A DNA stretch of 64,000 nucleotides from Ideonella_A sp031398385. GTDB taxonomy: Bacteria; Pseudomonadota; Gammaproteobacteria; Burkholderiales; Burkholderiaceae_C. The position numbers were made by a program, and so were the translations under genes. The stretch lies in NCBI GenBank assembly GCA_031398385.1, contig JANNNE010000075.1, forward strand, positions 1-64,000, read 5' to 3'. Shown here piece by piece: positions 32,146 through 41,509 of the stretch. Within the stretch, counting starts at the first letter, position 1. Every line of letters begins with the position of its first letter. The notes under the pieces are model-generated. The model was not told where the DNA came from. It did no database searches and saw only the letters and a program-made list of their open reading frames with translations.

Positions 32146-32849
32146 TGGCCCTGCGTCGCACGCCGCTGCCTGCGGACGCTCACCGCAAAGTCAGCACCGC
32201 CGGCTTCACGCTGATCGAGGTCCTGGTCGCCTTGACGATCATGTCGACGCTGGCCGTGATGGCCTGGCGTGGCGTCGATGGCATCGTGCGCAGCCGCGAC
32301 ATCAGCAATGCGCAATTGCAGCGCAGCCTGCTGCTCAATACCGTGCTGGCGCAATGGGAGCAGGATCTGGCGTCGCTGCAGGAGACGCCGGTCGTGCCGA
32401 CACTGAGTTTCGACGGCGGATCGTTGCGCATGATCCGGCGCGCGCCGGGCGGCCTCCAGGTCGTGGTCTGGTCGCTGCGTTCGTCGACCGTTCTCGCGAC
32501 CCCGCTGGACGGGGAGCCCCTGCAGGGCCTGGTATGGCAGCGCTGGGCCGGGCCGGCGGTGACGCTGCGCAACGCGCTTCAGGAGAGCTGGCTGCTGAGC
32601 CAGCAGTTGCAGGGCAACGAGCCGGGCCACGTCAACGTCCTCGACGGGCTGACCCAGTGGCAGATCTACTATTTCCGTGGCAATGCCTGGACCAATGCGC
32701 AATCCAGCGGCGATCGCGCGCCCGGCACCAGTTTCGTGCCGCTGCAGGTCGAATTGCCGACCGGTATACGCATGGTGCTGGAGATGGCGCCCGGCCAGCT
32801 GCGGCAGGGCAGCCTGACCCGCGACATCGTGCTGGGCCCGCAACCATGA
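32145..32849 (+). CDS. gspJ: Type II secretion minor pseudopilin GspJ
   Basis: The 234-aa product has AG|FTLIEVLVALTIMSTLAVMAW as prepilin segment, followed by the GspJ-type domain (LAQWEQDLASLQETP, LRMIRRAPGGLQVVVWSL, WQIYYFRGNAW). It is the size expected for GspJ. The start ATG shares a base with the gspI stop, and the last codons overlap gspK (ATGA), so expression is tightly coupled. Confidence 0.94.
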   Translation: MALRRTPLPADAHRKVSTAGFTLIEVLVALTIMSTLAVMAWRGVDGIVRSRDISNAQLQRSLLLNTVLAQWEQDLASLQETPVVPTLSFDGGSLRMIRRAPGGLQVVVWSLRSSTVLATPLDGEPLQGLVWQRWAGPAVTLRNALQESWLLSQQLQGNEPGHVNVLDGLTQWQIYYFRGNAWTNAQSSGDRAPGTSFVPLQVELPTGIRMVLEMAPGQLRQGSLTRDIVLGPQP

Positions 32850-33886
32850 CGCGCTCGCCAGCGCCACAGCCAAGCCCAAGACAACAGCGCGGAGCCGCGC
32901 TGTTGCTGGCCATGCTGATCGTCACGCTGGTGGCCACGTTGGCGGGGGCGATGGTCTGGCAGCAATGGCGTGCAGTCCAGGTCGAGACGGCCGAGCGCGC
33001 CCGCACGCAATCGGCGTGGATCCTGGTCGGCGCACTCGATTGGGCACGCCTGATCCTGCGCGAAGACAAGGCCGGCATCGACCACCTCGGCGAGCCGTGG
33101 GCGGTGCCGCTCGCGGAAGCCCGCTTGTCGAGCTTTCTGGCGGCCGACAACAGCAATGCCGACGACGGGCCGGAGGCCTTCCTGTCTGGCACCATCAGCG
33201 ATGTCCAGGGCCGCTACAACCTGGGCAATCTGGTGTCGGGCGGCGAAGTGGTGCCGGCCGAGCTCAATTCGCTGCAGCGGCTGTTCGAGAATATCGGCGT
33301 CTCCCCGTCGATGGCACTTGTAATCGCCGAGGGCCTGCGCGATGCCGGCCCCGGAATGCCCAACGCCGCAGCAGCGGCGGCTGCGCCGGCACCTGCGAGC
33401 GGCGCCAGCGCTCCCACGGGGGCCCCCGCAGGCGCCAAGACCGAAGTCAAGCAGCGGCAGCCGAACCCCAACCCGCCCTTGAGGCCACAGTCGATCGAGC
33501 AGTTGGCGTGGTTCGGGGTCGATGCCGATTCGCTGCGAGGCATGGCGCCGTATGTGGTGCTGCTGCCGACGGTGACCGCGTTGAATGTAAATACCGCATC
33601 GCCCGAAGCCATCGCGGCGGTCATCGACGGACTCGATCCGTCGGGCGCGCAACGGCTGGTGCGGGCGCGCGAGCGCAACCCGTTCAACAACGTTTCCGAG
33701 ATCCGCACCGCACTCGGCGAGAACTTTGAGCCCGACGAGCGCCGGATCGGGGTCACGTCGAACTTCTTCGAAGTGAGGGGCCGCCTGCGTCTGGGCAGTC
33801 GAACCCTCGAGGAACGCTCGCTGGTTCAGCGCGTTCAACGCGAATTGACCGTCCTGACCCGGGAGCGCATCAACCTGCTGCCCTGA
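32846..33886 (+). CDS. gspK: Type II secretion minor pseudopilin GspK
   Basis: The 346-aa GspK starts with an atypical prepilin segment, QRG|AALLLAMLIVTLVATLAGA, with no Glu at position 5, as is usual for GspK. It shows the GspK landmarks ISDVQGRYNLGNLVS and the helix-hairpin-helix-like ALNVNTASPEAIAAVI. An Ala/Pro-rich insert (residues about 172-215) splits the alpha domain. GspK caps the pseudopilus tip. A 149-base gap without recognised signals separates it from gspL. Confidence 0.94.
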   Translation: MTRSPAPQPSPRQQRGAALLLAMLIVTLVATLAGAMVWQQWRAVQVETAERARTQSAWILVGALDWARLILREDKAGIDHLGEPWAVPLAEARLSSFLAADNSNADDGPEAFLSGTISDVQGRYNLGNLVSGGEVVPAELNSLQRLFENIGVSPSMALVIAEGLRDAGPGMPNAAAAAAAPAPASGASAPTGAPAGAKTEVKQRQPNPNPPLRPQSIEQLAWFGVDADSLRGMAPYVVLLPTVTALNVNTASPEAIAAVIDGLDPSGAQRLVRARERNPFNNVSEIRTALGENFEPDERRIGVTSNFFEVRGRLRLGSRTLEERSLVQRVQRELTVLTRERINLLP

Positions 33887-34035
33887 TTCGGCGCCCCGGG
33901 AAACCCTGAAACCGGCCAGCAACAAGTTCACCCGCTGTCCTACCTACAATCCGTCGACCATCCGGCGTCCGGACGCGGCCATCGTGCTGCGGGCGCCCAC
34001 TCTTCGCCAAGCCCGCCAGAACGTCCACGAGCCTC

Positions 34036-35295
34036 ATGTCCCTGCTGGTCATCCAGATTCCTCCCAAGCCGCGATTGCAGGCTCGTGGCCATCGCAGTGG
34101 TTCCGGCACCGAGGCTGTCGACACACCGGCGGTTGCCGAGATTGCATATGCGTGGAGCTCCGATGGCCGTCAGGTCGAACGGCATGGCCGCGCGGCTCCG
34201 GCCCTGCTGCCGAAGGCCGACAGCGTGATCGCAGTGCTGGCCGATGTCGATGTCAGCTGGCATCGGTTGCTGATTCCGAAGGCGCCGGCCAACCGCTTGC
34301 GCGCGGCACTGGCCGGCATGCTGGAAGAGGCGCTGCTCGACGACGCCGAGCGCGCCCACTATGCGCTCGGCCCGGGTGCCAAATCGGGCGAAATCGGCAT
34401 GATCGCGGTCACCGATGGCCGTTGGCTGGGGGAGCAACTGGCCATTCTCGACCGCGCCGATCTGCCGGTGGATCGGCTCGCCCCGGTATCCTGGCCGGTC
34501 GAACCCTCGGTCGGCCATTTCACCAGCGCCGCCGCCGCCGGATCCGGCGATGCCGTCCATCTCAGCTGGGCCGACAGCAATGGCGTTGCCGTGCTCGACA
34601 TCCAGGGTGGGCTGGCGCGCGCGCTGCTGCCACCAACCATGCCGGCTGAAGTCAGATTCAGCGCGACCCCAGCCGCCGCCGCAGCAGCCGAGGCCTGGCT
34701 GGGTGCACCGGTCAGCCTGCTGACCGAACACGAACGCCTGCTCCACGCAGCCACCTCGCCGTGGAATCTGCGCCAGTTCGACCGGGCCCGCCGCAACAAG
34801 GGCAGCCGCGCCTTGCGTGACGGCTGGCGCAGCTTGCTCGGCCCCGCCTGGCGACCGGCGCGCATCGGACTGGCGGTGCTGGTGCTGGTGCAACTGGTCG
34901 CACTGAACCTTTGGGCAGCCCAGCTGCGCGGGCAGGTGAGCGACAAGAAGGCCGAGATGGTGTCGGTGCTGCAGACCACGTTCCCGCAGGTCACCGGCAT
35001 CCTCGATGCGCCGCTGCAGATGAGCCGCGAGGTCCAGACGCTTCGCGCGCAGGCCGGGATTCCCGGCCCGGCCGATCTCGAACCGCTGATGTTCGCGGCC
35101 GCCGCCGCGTGGCCCGCGGGCAAGCCGCCAGCCGAAGCGGTGCGCTTCGAACCGGGCCGGCTCAGCCTGCCGGCGGCCGATTGGCGGCCGGACGAAATCG
35201 AGCGATTCAATGCCCAGCTGCAGGCCGTCGGATATTCCGCCGTGGTCGCCGATGGCCGACTGCAATTGGGTCCAACGCCCAGGCGGGGGTCGTAG
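34036..35295 (+). CDS. gspL: Type II secretion inner-membrane protein GspL
   Basis: The 419-aa product has a cytoplasmic actin-like domain (residues about 1-260, with WHRLLIPKAPANRLRAALAG and LLTEHERLLHAA) that recruits the ATPase GspE. It also has one transmembrane segment at about 275-297 and a periplasmic ferredoxin-like domain (LSLPAADWRPDEIERFNAQL). The size and order of parts are as in other GspL proteins. The stop TAG shares its G with the GTG start of gspM. Confidence 0.92.
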   Translation: MSLLVIQIPPKPRLQARGHRSGSGTEAVDTPAVAEIAYAWSSDGRQVERHGRAAPALLPKADSVIAVLADVDVSWHRLLIPKAPANRLRAALAGMLEEALLDDAERAHYALGPGAKSGEIGMIAVTDGRWLGEQLAILDRADLPVDRLAPVSWPVEPSVGHFTSAAAAGSGDAVHLSWADSNGVAVLDIQGGLARALLPPTMPAEVRFSATPAAAAAAEAWLGAPVSLLTEHERLLHAATSPWNLRQFDRARRNKGSRALRDGWRSLLGPAWRPARIGLAVLVLVQLVALNLWAAQLRGQVSDKKAEMVSVLQTTFPQVTGILDAPLQMSREVQTLRAQAGIPGPADLEPLMFAAAAAWPAGKPPAEAVRFEPGRLSLPAADWRPDEIERFNAQLQAVGYSAVVADGRLQLGPTPRRGS

Positions 35296-35828
35296 TGGCA
35301 GCACCGCAGCAGTCTCCTCTCGTCGCCGCCGGCACGCCATCGCGCGCACAGACCCTGCGTCTGAGCGCGGCAGCCCGCTGGAAAGCACTGGCGCCGCGCG
35401 AGCGTCAGGTCCTGCTTATCGGCGGCGCAGCGGTCGCGCTGGTCGTCGCCTGGATGGTCGGGCTGCAACCCGCGCTGCGTACGGTTCGTGAGGCGCCGCC
35501 GCAGATCGCCGCGCTGGAAGCCGAGCTGCAAAGCATGCGCGCGATGGCCGCCGAAACCGGCGGCCTGCGCGGCGCGGCACCGGTCTCGCGCACCCAGGCC
35601 GTGGCGGCGCTGGAAGCCGCCACCAGGCAACTGGGCAGCAGCGGCAAACTGGCCATCCAGGGCGACCGCGCCACCTTGACCGTCGATGCGGCCGATTCCG
35701 CGCGTCTGGCGCAATGGCTCGAACTGGCGCGCAGCGCGGCCCGTGCGAGACCGATCGAATTGCAGCTGATGCGCGGCCCCAGGGGCTATTCCGGATCGCT
35801 GGTGGTCGTCGTCGGGGGCAATCCATGA
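35295..35828 (+). CDS. gspM: Type II secretion inner-membrane protein GspM
   Basis: The 177-aa product has a short cytoplasmic part ending WKALAPRERQVLLIGG, a transmembrane helix (about residues 38-57) and a periplasmic ferredoxin-like domain (TRQLGSSGKLAIQGDRATLTVDAADSARLAQWLE). WxxLxPRER before the membrane segment is a GspM hallmark. The start is a GTG at 35295, sharing one base with the gspL stop. It partners with GspL. Confidence 0.92.
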   Translation: MAAPQQSPLVAAGTPSRAQTLRLSAAARWKALAPRERQVLLIGGAAVALVVAWMVGLQPALRTVREAPPQIAALEAELQSMRAMAAETGGLRGAAPVSRTQAVAALEAATRQLGSSGKLAIQGDRATLTVDAADSARLAQWLELARSAARARPIELQLMRGPRGYSGSLVVVVGGNP

Positions 35829-36631
35829 GGGGCGCACGCCGCTGGGCCCTGGTCGGAGCGATTGGCGGCGCCCTGCTCGCCCTCGCGGCATGCGCGCCGG
35901 CAACCTGGCTGGCCGAGGCGGTCAATTCGGCCAGCGACGGTCGGCTGCTGCTGGCCGAGGCGCGCGGCACGGTGTGGAACGGCAGCGCGGTGGTCGTGTT
36001 GACGGGCGGACCCGACAGCCGCGACTCAAGCGCGCTGCCCGGGCGGCTGCACTGGTTGATGCGGCCCAGCATCCACCAGGGCGCCGGCCTGGCGCTGCGC
36101 CTGGGGCAGCCCTGCTGCCTGCGCGACGATGCCACCATCTTTCTGCGACCCGGCCTGGGCCGCACCCAGCTCGAGATTCCGCCGTCGGACGATTGGCTGG
36201 TGCAGGTTCCGACCGCCTGGCTGGCCGGGCTCGGCACGCCCTGGAATACGCTCGAACTGGGCGGTCAATTGCGCCTGCGAACGTCCGGCCTCAAGCTTGA
36301 AACCGTCGAGGGCCGCTGGCGTGTGGCCGGTTCGGCGGCGATCGAGGTGCTCGAGCTCTCCTCGCGCTTGTCGACCCTGCCGACGCTGGGCAGTTACCGC
36401 ATGGAACTGCGAGCCGACCCCGCCGATGCCGGCGTTGCTGGCGCAGCCTTGCTGCTGTCTACGATCGAAGGCGCCCTGCGCCTGAGCGGATCGGGTCGCT
36501 GGGACGGCACCGGCCTGCGGCTGCGCGGCGAGGCGACGGCAGCCACGCCGCAGGACGAAGCAGCGCTGGGCAACCTCCTGAACATCATCGGCCGGCGCCG
36601 CGGCGCGCGGTCAGTCATTTCGATCGGATGA
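35825..36631 (+). CDS. gspN: Type II secretion system protein GspN
   Basis: The 268-aa GspN is an accessory protein found only in some T2SS. It has an N-terminal hydrophobic segment, the family's AEARGTVWNGSAVVVL region (GxxW-G), GRLHWLM and LELGGQLRLRTSGLKLE. Unusually, the signal segment ends LLALAAC, a good lipobox with Cys at about residue 22, so this copy may be lipidated. Both ends overlap neighbours by four bases (ATGA), coupling it to gspM and gspD. Confidence 0.88.
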   Translation: MRGARRWALVGAIGGALLALAACAPATWLAEAVNSASDGRLLLAEARGTVWNGSAVVVLTGGPDSRDSSALPGRLHWLMRPSIHQGAGLALRLGQPCCLRDDATIFLRPGLGRTQLEIPPSDDWLVQVPTAWLAGLGTPWNTLELGGQLRLRTSGLKLETVEGRWRVAGSAAIEVLELSSRLSTLPTLGSYRMELRADPADAGVAGAALLLSTIEGALRLSGSGRWDGTGLRLRGEATAATPQDEAALGNLLNIIGRRRGARSVISIG

Positions 36632-38820
36632 ACATGCACCACCACAGGCAACCCATGCAGCGCAGTCTGGCTGCCGGCCTGATTGCCGCCTTGCTGTCGA
36701 CCATGCAGCCGGTATCGCTGGCTCAGACGGCTTCGAATCCTTCGCGCTTTCGTGGCGAGCCGGTCACGCTGAATTTCGTCAATGCCGAGATCGACGCGGT
36801 CAGCCGCGCCTTGTCGGCGATCCTGCGACGGCCGATCCTGGTCGACCCGCGGGTCAAGGGCCAGATCACCTTGTACAGCGAACGGGCGGTCCGGCCGGAC
36901 GAGGCCTATCGCGACTATCTGGCCGCGCTGCGTGGCCTGGGGTTCACGGTGGTCGAGGTCGGCAACTTGTTGAAGGTGGTCCCGGAAGCCGACGCCAAGC
37001 TGCAGACCGGCACGGTCTCGATCGGCGACACCGTGTCCCGGCGCGGCGACCAGGTGCTGACACAGATCTTCAAGCTCGACCATGAAAATGCGAACAACCT
37101 GGTGCCGGTGCTGCGGCCGCTGATCAGCCCCAACAACACCATCAACGCGTCCGCGGGAACCAACACCCTGGTCATCACCGACTACGCGGACAACTTGCAG
37201 CGCATCGCCAAGATCATCGCCGCGATGGACACCCCCAGCGGCGGCGATGTCGAAGTGATCCCGCTGCAATATGCGGTGGCAACCGACATCGTGACCCTGG
37301 TCCAGCGCATGGGCGATACCGCGGGCACGCCGGGTGTTCCGGGCAGCCCGGGCGGCAATTTGCAAGTGATCGTCGATCCGCGCAGCAATTCGCTGCTGGT
37401 GAAAGCGCCGACACCTGCACGCCTGGCGAATGTTCGTGCGCTGGTGCGGCAGCTCGACCGGCCTCTGCCGGGCGCCGGCGCGATGGGCAATGTCTGGGTC
37501 GTGCATCTGAAAAATGCCGATGCGGTCAAGCTGGCCACGGTGTTGCGCGCGGCGTTCACGTCCGGCGCCGGCGGCTCCGGCGGCGGCGGCTCGACAAGCC
37601 CGACTCCGAGCATTGGCAACACCGGCATCAGCAATCAGGCCGGCGGCACCTCGGCCACCAGTGCGGCCGCGGCCGCACCAGTCGGTGCGTCGCCATCGCC
37701 GTCGACCGGCGGATTCGTGCAGGCCGACCCGGCCACCAACTCGCTGATCATCACCGCGCCGGAGCCCTTGTACCGTCAGGTGCGCGCGATGATCGACCAA
37801 CTCGATTCGCGGCGCGCGCAGGTCTACATCGAAAGCATGATCGTCGAGGTGTCGGGCGACAACAGCGCCGATTTCGGCTTCCAATGGCAAGGCCTGATCG
37901 GCAACAGCGGAGATAAATACGGGGTCGTGGCCGGCACCAACTCGTCGATCGGCGGCCCAAGCATCATCTCGCTGGCGCAGACTATCGCCGGCGCCGGCAC
38001 GACCTTGCCAGGCGAAGGCCTGAACATCGGCCTGGTGCGCAATTTTGCCGGGGCCTACAACCTGGCAGCGATCGCGCGGATTCTTCAGAGCCAGGCCAAT
38101 ACCAACATCATCTCGACCCCGAACATCGTCACGCTCGACAACGAGGAGGCGAAGATCATCGTCGGCAGCAACGTGCCCTTCATCACCGGCCAGTTCACCA
38201 ACACCGGCACCGCCACCACCAGCCCGTTCCAGACCATCGAACGCAAGGATGTCGGCATCACCTTGCGTATTCGCCCGCAGATCGGCGAAGGCGGCACGGT
38301 GCGAATGACGCTGTTCCAGGAATCGTCGAGTCTGAGCAGCACGACCGCCCCCGGCACCAGCAATGCCGGACCGTCGACCGACAAGCGCTCGATCGAATCG
38401 ACCGTGGTCGTCGACGACGGCCAGATCCTGGTGCTCGGCGGCCTGATCGAAGACCGCTTCACCGACAACACGTCGAAGGTGCCGCTGCTGGGCGATCTTC
38501 CGTATGTCGGCGCCTTGTTCCGCAGCGAGAGCCGGACCAAGAAGCGCACCAACCTGATGGTTTTCCTGCGCCCGATCGTGATGCGCGACGGCGAAACCGC
38601 CGAACGGATCTCGACCGACCGCTACGAGAACATCCGTGCGTTCCAGCAGAACAACCAACCCAAGGAAAGCCCGTTGCTGCCGATCAAGAACTCACCGGTG
38701 TTGCCGCCGTCTGTGCAGATCGAAGCCGCCCCACAGGTCGCGCCGACACGCGCCACGCCGCCACCGCCCCAGCCTCTGAACGCGCCGCCCGAGCCCAAGC
38801 CCGGCGAGCCCGTGCGGTGA
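36628..38820 (+). CDS. gspD: Type II secretion secretin GspD
   Basis: The 730-aa outer-membrane secretin has a signal peptide ending near SLAQ, an N0 domain (VTLNFVNAEIDAVSRALSAIL), N1-N3 repeats (VIPLQYAVATDIVTLVQRM, NVWVVHLKNADAVKLATVLRAAF) and the C-terminal channel domain (RAQVYIESMIVEV, NIISTPNIVTLDNEEAKIIVG, VPLLGDLPYVGALFR). A Gly/Ser/Ala-rich loop of about 50 aa sits inside N3. The C-terminus ends in a Pro-rich tail without an evident S-domain, so a pilotin may not be needed. Start overlaps gspN (ATGA). Confidence 0.96.
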   Translation: MNMHHHRQPMQRSLAAGLIAALLSTMQPVSLAQTASNPSRFRGEPVTLNFVNAEIDAVSRALSAILRRPILVDPRVKGQITLYSERAVRPDEAYRDYLAALRGLGFTVVEVGNLLKVVPEADAKLQTGTVSIGDTVSRRGDQVLTQIFKLDHENANNLVPVLRPLISPNNTINASAGTNTLVITDYADNLQRIAKIIAAMDTPSGGDVEVIPLQYAVATDIVTLVQRMGDTAGTPGVPGSPGGNLQVIVDPRSNSLLVKAPTPARLANVRALVRQLDRPLPGAGAMGNVWVVHLKNADAVKLATVLRAAFTSGAGGSGGGGSTSPTPSIGNTGISNQAGGTSATSAAAAAPVGASPSPSTGGFVQADPATNSLIITAPEPLYRQVRAMIDQLDSRRAQVYIESMIVEVSGDNSADFGFQWQGLIGNSGDKYGVVAGTNSSIGGPSIISLAQTIAGAGTTLPGEGLNIGLVRNFAGAYNLAAIARILQSQANTNIISTPNIVTLDNEEAKIIVGSNVPFITGQFTNTGTATTSPFQTIERKDVGITLRIRPQIGEGGTVRMTLFQESSSLSSTTAPGTSNAGPSTDKRSIESTVVVDDGQILVLGGLIEDRFTDNTSKVPLLGDLPYVGALFRSESRTKKRTNLMVFLRPIVMRDGETAERISTDRYENIRAFQQNNQPKESPLLPIKNSPVLPPSVQIEAAPQVAPTRATPPPPQPLNAPPEPKPGEPVR

Positions 38821-38869
38821 GCGGCGCACGCCTGCCTCGCGCATCGACCCGCCGGCCGAGGAGCACCTG

Positions 38870-40291
38870 ATGTCGACCCGCCATCCCTTGCCCTATGGGT
38901 TTGCGCGCGCCAATTCCCTGCTGCTCGAGGACGACGGCGATCACCTGGTGTTGTGGGCACCTGAAAACGCCAGCATGCCGGCGTTGTCTGAGGTGTTGCG
39001 CAATTACCAGATCGACCGCATCGAACACGAATCGGCCGCCACCCTCGGGCAGCGAATCGCATCGGCCTATGCCGGCAGCGAATCGAGCGCCGCCACCGTG
39101 ATCGGCGAAGTCGAAAGTGCGGTCGACCTGACCCGCATGATGCAGGAGCTGCCGGCGGTCGAAGACCTCTTGGAAGCCGCCAACGATGCGCCGATCATCC
39201 GGATGCTGAATGCGCTGCTGACGCAGGCGGCGAAAGACGGCGCCAGCGACATCCACATCGAACCGTACGAGCGCAGCAGCTCGGTGCGTTTTCGGGTCGA
39301 CGGCAAGCTGCGCGAGGTGGTGCAACCGAACAAGGCGCTGCATGCGGCGCTGATCTCACGGCTGAAGATCATGGCCGAACTCGACATCGCCGAGCGACGT
39401 CTGCCGCAGGACGGCCGCATCTCGCTGCGCATCGGTGGTCGAGCGGTCGATGTGCGGGTCTCGACCCTGCCGTCGGCGCACGGCGAGCGCGCGGTGCTGC
39501 GGCTGCTCGACAAGGGCGAAGCCAAGTTCACGCTTGAAAGCCTGGGCATGAGCGGTGAAGAACTGCGCCAGTTCGACCGCCTGGTTCAGCAACCGCACGG
39601 CATCGTGCTGGTAACCGGGCCGACCGGTTCGGGCAAGACGACCACGCTGTATGCCTCACTGGGCCGCATCGATACCGGGTCGATCAATGTGCTGACGGTG
39701 GAGGATCCGGTCGAATACGAGTTGCCGGGGATCGGCCAGACGCAGGTCAATCCGAAGATCGACCTGACCTTCGCGAAAGCCTTGCGCGCCATCCTGCGTC
39801 AGGATCCGGACGTCATCATGATCGGCGAGATCCGAGACTACGAGACCGCACAAATCGCAATCCAGGCCTCGCTGACCGGTCACCTGGTACTGGCGACGCT
39901 GCACACCAACGATGCGCCGAGCGCCGTCACCCGATTGACCGACATGGGCGTCGAGCCCTTCCTGCTGAGCTCGAGCCTGCTGGGTGTGCTGGCGCAGCGC
40001 CTGGTTCGCAAGCTGTGCCCAAGCTGTCGGCGCCAGGATGAACAAGGCCTGTACCACCCGGTTGGCTGTGCGGTCTGCGCGCAAAGCGGCTACAAGGGTC
40101 GCACAGGCGTGTATGAATTGATGATCGCCAACGACACCGTGCGCAGCCTGATCCACGGCCAGGCCGCGGAATCCGAGTTGATTGCGGCCGCCCGCAAAGG
40201 CGGCATGAATTCGATGCGCGAAGATGGCGAGCGGCTGGTACGCAGCGGTGTCACATCGGCCGAAGAAGTGGTCCGGGTCACGCGCGAATAA
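38870..40291 (+). CDS. gspE: Type II secretion ATPase GspE
   Basis: The 473-aa cytoplasmic ATPase drives pseudopilus assembly. It has the N-terminal domain, the N2/PAS-like region (DGASDIHIEPYERSSSVRFRVDGKLRE), Walker A (GPTGSGKTTT, about 250-259), the Asp box (LTVEDPVEYELPGIGQTQVN), Walker B (DPDVIMIGEIRDYETA), the His box (LVLATLHTNDAPSA) and a zinc-binding CPSC...GCAVC four-Cys element. A GGAG site precedes the ATG. It is followed without a gap by gspF. Confidence 0.97.
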   Translation: MSTRHPLPYGFARANSLLLEDDGDHLVLWAPENASMPALSEVLRNYQIDRIEHESAATLGQRIASAYAGSESSAATVIGEVESAVDLTRMMQELPAVEDLLEAANDAPIIRMLNALLTQAAKDGASDIHIEPYERSSSVRFRVDGKLREVVQPNKALHAALISRLKIMAELDIAERRLPQDGRISLRIGGRAVDVRVSTLPSAHGERAVLRLLDKGEAKFTLESLGMSGEELRQFDRLVQQPHGIVLVTGPTGSGKTTTLYASLGRIDTGSINVLTVEDPVEYELPGIGQTQVNPKIDLTFAKALRAILRQDPDVIMIGEIRDYETAQIAIQASLTGHLVLATLHTNDAPSAVTRLTDMGVEPFLLSSSLLGVLAQRLVRKLCPSCRRQDEQGLYHPVGCAVCAQSGYKGRTGVYELMIANDTVRSLIHGQAAESELIAAARKGGMNSMREDGERLVRSGVTSAEEVVRVTRE

Positions 40292-41509
40292 ATGCCCGCC
40301 TACCGCTACGAGGCGCTCGACGCCGCCGGCAAGACTTCGACCGGACTGCTCGAAGCCGACAACGCCCGCGCCGCGCGTTCCCAGCTGCGCGCGCAATCGC
40401 TGGTGCCGATGGACGTCAAGCAGGTCGCGTCGACCGGTACATCGTCCGGCAGCGGCCTGCAGCTGACGCGGCGCGTCTTCAACACCACCGGGCTGACGGT
40501 CTGGACCCGCCAGCTGGCCGGCCTGGTGGGCAGCGGTTTGCCGCTCGAACGCGCACTCACCGCACTTGGCGACGAGGCCGAGGACAACCGCCAGCGCGAA
40601 CTGGTGGCGCACCTGCGCGCCGAAGTGAACGGCGGCTCGACCTTCGCCCGTGCGTTGGCCACCGCGCCGCGCGAATTCGACGAGGTCTACCGCGGCGTGG
40701 TCGCGGCGGGTGAACAAAGCGGCGCGCTGGGGCAGGTGCTAGAGCGTCTGGCCGACGATCTCGAGGAGCGCCAGGCACTGCGCGCCAAATTGATCGGCGC
40801 CACGCTGTATCCGGCCATCGTGTCGCTGATCGCAGTCGTCATCGTGGTGTTTCTGGTCACCTATGTTGTGCCGCAGGTGGCGTCGGTCTTCACCAGCTCG
40901 AAACGCGCGCTACCGGCCTTGACCGTCGCGATGCTGGCGATCAGCGCCTTCCTGCGCGGCTACGGCTGGCTGCTGGTGCTGGGACTGATCGGCGGCACCA
41001 CAACCCTGTTGCTGATGTTGCGCAATCCGGCATTCCGGCTGCGCTTCGACGCCGCCTGGCTCAGGCTGCCGCTGATCGGCCGGCTGGCGCGCGGCTACAA
41101 CGCCGCCCGTTTTGCCGGCACACTCGCGATGCTGGCCGGCGCCGGTGTGCCGATCCTCAAGGCGCTGCAGGCGGCGGCAGAGACACTCTCGAACCGCGCG
41201 ATGCAGGCCGACGCAATGGAGGCTTTGGTGCTGGTGCGCGAAGGCGCGCCACTGGCTTCGGCGCTGGCCGGCAAAAAACGCTTTCCGGGACTGCTGGCGA
41301 TGTTTTCCCGCCTGGGCGAGCAGACCGGCCAGTTGCCGCGCATGCTCGACCGCGCGGCCACCCAGTTGTCGGCCGAAGTCCAGCGACGCGCGCTGCAGAT
41401 GGCAACCATCCTCGAGCCCCTGCTGATCGTCGCGATGGGCGGTGTTGTCATGCTGATCGTGCTGGCGGTGCTGCTGCCGATCATTCAGCTCAATACCTGG
41501 GTCAAATAA
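40292..41509 (+). CDS. gspF: Type II secretion inner-membrane platform protein GspF
   Basis: The 405-aa polytopic protein has two T2SSF domains. The N-terminus MPAYRYEALDAAGK is characteristic, as are the duplicated cytoplasmic segments (LTVWTRQLAGLVGSGLPLERAL and NAARFAGTLAMLAGAGVPILKAL). Transmembrane helices lie at about 173-196, 223-243 and 373-400. GspF sits at the base of the pseudopilus and contacts GspE and GspL. It begins on the base after the gspE stop and is the last gene of the operon. Confidence 0.97.
   Translation: MPAYRYEALDAAGKTSTGLLEADNARAARSQLRAQSLVPMDVKQVASTGTSSGSGLQLTRRVFNTTGLTVWTRQLAGLVGSGLPLERALTALGDEAEDNRQRELVAHLRAEVNGGSTFARALATAPREFDEVYRGVVAAGEQSGALGQVLERLADDLEERQALRAKLIGATLYPAIVSLIAVVIVVFLVTYVVPQVASVFTSSKRALPALTVAMLAISAFLRGYGWLLVLGLIGGTTTLLLMLRNPAFRLRFDAAWLRLPLIGRLARGYNAARFAGTLAMLAGAGVPILKALQAAAETLSNRAMQADAMEALVLVREGAPLASALAGKKRFPGLLAMFSRLGEQTGQLPRMLDRAATQLSAEVQRRALQMATILEPLLIVAMGGVVMLIVLAVLLPIIQLNTWVK

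Noticed and set aside
36394..38658. 754-codon open frame antisense to gspD
   Set aside because: It lies opposite the clear secretin gene and has the composition typical of a shadow frame.
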